Source: Physocladia obscura (Eukaryota; Chytridiomycota; Chytridiomycetes; Chytridiales; Chytriomycetaceae). From it: a stretch of DNA of 33,548 nucleotides. The number at the start of each line of letters is the position of its first letter. The stretch's first letter is position 1. Position numbers and translations under genes: made by a program. Shown one piece after another: positions 32,384 to 33,548 of the stretch. The notes below the pieces were generated by a model that saw only the letters and a program-made list of their open reading frames with translations, was not told the origin of the DNA and searched no databases. The DNA lies in NCBI GenBank assembly GCA_027596945.1, contig JADGJH010000028.1, forward strand, positions 6,726-40,273, written 5' to 3'.

Positions 32384-33087
32384 ATGCCATCCCGCAGTAA
32401 TAGTTTCAAAAGCATCAAAAGCGAAGATCACATTATGTAAGCCTGGGATTCGTGTCGCCCAAATTTGACTTTACCCTTCTCTTCCTTTTTTTTACCAGCA
32501 CCTTGAATGATATGTCTTCGTCCAACAATATTCTCCATCGGCTGAGCTTCCAATATCCTGAATTCGCACAAATCTTTCTACTCAATCTTAAGCAAATAAT
32601 TCAAAACTCAAACGCTTCAACCAATCATGCCATCAACAAACGAGAACGAATGCTTAACTGGCTTAGCTTGGAAAACGATATTTCTGTTGTCGGATTCGAT
32701 TCAACAGCTAGCGAAACAGTTCTACTCTTGGACTACTGGTGCTCACTTAAGAATTCTGCACTGTCTTTACCAGAATACAAAAGACGAACAACCGGAGGTG
32801 CCATATATATTTTTCTTTTTTTTTTTGTTCTTTTGCGGGGCACAGTTCAGCTCCTCGGTGTTTCAAAAAATTTTCACCTTTAACACAATATTATAAATCA
32901 AGCAGACAGCATCATCTTCGGGACATCCAACAATGCATCATATATCGTAATACAAATTTCAAACAGCCACGAGTCGTTTCTTTCAAATGCGAGTCTTGCC
33001 ATTGCTGCAGTATTTCAAAACGAGATTTGTCAGGCGCCCAGTCTTTTTGACGACTTTGACAAATACGATTCTCAAAAAGGTTCGTAA
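32384..33087 (+). CDS. Unrecognised protein between two paralogous lipid enzymes
   Basis: Three exons (32384-32436, 32499-32797, 32906-33087) join in phase to 177 residues. I recognise no family. The protein starts MPSRSNSFKSIKSEDHII and is followed by a probably helical block (HRLSFQYPEFAQIFLLNLKQ), then KRERMLNWLSLENDISVVGF. The last part has alternating hydrophobic residues (ASYIVIQISNSHESFLSNAS) ending DDFDKYDSQKGS. No signal peptide or membrane helix is seen. The second intron (32798-32905) is 108 nt, longer than most; its acceptor AAGCAG was chosen because it continues the frame. An earlier acceptor (GGCACAG, 32848) would give a stop after 12 codons, so a shorter isoform is possible. 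Coding status is supported by clean splice phase and conserved-looking composition, not by homology. Confidence 0.6.
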
Positions 33088-33185
33088 TCCTAAAAAAAAA
33101 AACTCATAAAATAAAAAATGAATAAAAAAATTCTTCCTGCCACGAAATTAACTGATTTCTGGGTGTGCCAAATAAAAAAATTAAA

Positions 33186-33548
33186 ATGTCAGATGATGCA
33201 ACTCTTCCTTTAGTTTCATCACCGTCGGGATTACTGCTATTGCCACAACCCACTGCTTTGTCAAAGCTGCAGTTCAAAAACATCTGGAAACCACTTGCAA
33301 TGTTTTCAATGGTCGTAAGCGTTGGATACATAATGGTCCTGGTCCAACTATGGTCCGACGACACAACTCTCCGAAACGCAAACGGACAGCCACTGATTCC
33401 ATTACGCGACGTTGTTTACGAACAGTTTGTTCCAGAATGGCTGAAAGACATTTCGCCAACGACCGTAGACGCTCCGATAACATTCGGCCTCATTTTTTCA
33501 GTGGTACATAGCGTATTTGTTAATTGGTCCACTCAGGATCCGTTCCGT
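33186..33548 (+). CDS. Second sphingomyelin synthase-like gene, 5' part (cut by window edge)
   Basis: Open from ATG 33186 to the last base, 121 codons without an intron. It is clearly paralogous to the gene at 30474: GYIMVLVQLWSDD matches AYSMVLIQMWSDD, PLRDVVYEQFVP matches PLHDIIYEQFIP, and TVDAPITFGLIFS matches LVDAPISAGLLSS. The catalytic motifs lie beyond the window. Unlike its neighbour it has only about 35 residues before the first membrane helix, so the long Ser/Asn-rich extension is specific to the first copy. The tandem arrangement, same strand with one small gene between, indicates local duplication followed by divergence. Confidence 0.85.
   Translation, partial: MSDDATLPLVSSPSGLLLLPQPTALSKLQFKNIWKPLAMFSMVVSVGYIMVLVQLWSDDTTLRNANGQPLIPLRDVVYEQFVPEWLKDISPTTVDAPITFGLIFSVVHSVFVNWSTQDPFR

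Noticed and set aside
32798..32896. Continuation of the 32384 gene through its second intron (hydrophobic F/L-rich frames)
   Set aside because: The segment is a T-rich intron with GTGCCA donor; reading through gives low-complexity phenylalanine runs typical of intronic poly-T.

Overview
The window looks like nuclear DNA of a flagellated, opisthokont-like microbial eukaryote. My best guess is a zoosporic (chytrid-type) fungus. Genes are very compact and split by about 56 tiny introns, nearly all 40-88 nt, with GTA/GTG donors, CTAAC/CTGAT-like branch sites and mostly TTTCAG/TAG ends. The ribosomal protein eL8 reads like a fungal one and has an intron directly after its ATG. C2CD3 (centriole distal end) and CFAP47 (axoneme central apparatus) imply a motile cilium or flagellum. 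The lineage call rests on remembered family features and was not tested by a search.

Layout, left to right. 26-2416 (+) is the 3' part of exocyst SEC10. 2557-3394 (+) is a small membrane protein resembling TMEM249, a CatSper auxiliary subunit. 3656-5098 (-) is a probable mitochondrial helical-repeat (PPR-like) protein. 5143-6129 (-) is a lysine-rich SMAP-domain protein (KNOP1-like). 6183-6462 (+) is a small CHCH protein (NDUFAF8-like). 6474-14392 (-) is C2CD3 in eight exons. 14407-15101 (-) is a Maf nucleotide pyrophosphatase. 15132-15887 (+) is TMEM18, followed by a 657-bp non-coding stretch bounded by a long imperfect inverted repeat. 16545-17936 (-) is a TDG/MUG DNA glycosylase, 18027-19137 (-) is eL8, and 19225-30222 (-) is CFAP47 in 22 exons. 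30474-31956 (+) is a sphingomyelin-synthase-like enzyme. 32384-33087 (+) is an unrecognised protein, and 33186 to the end (+) is a second, truncated sphingomyelin-synthase-like gene.

Spacing is extreme: 14 bp from the Maf stop to the C2CD3 ATG, 30 bp between the divergent Maf and TMEM18 starts, 53 bp between the divergent KNOP1-like and NDUFAF8-like starts, and 11 bp between the convergent NDUFAF8-like and C2CD3 stops. Three cilium-linked genes (C2CD3, CFAP47 and, less surely, TMEM249) share the window with housekeeping genes.

Points I would look at again: five introns that appear to end in AAG; four closely spaced psi-K-x-E SUMO consensus motifs in an acidic insertion inside the DNA glycosylase core; the inverted repeat that includes the TMEM18 stop codon; and a CatSper-type subunit in what is probably a zoosporic fungus. 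Exon models were built by hand from splice signals and reading phase. Every multi-exon model sums to a whole number of codons.
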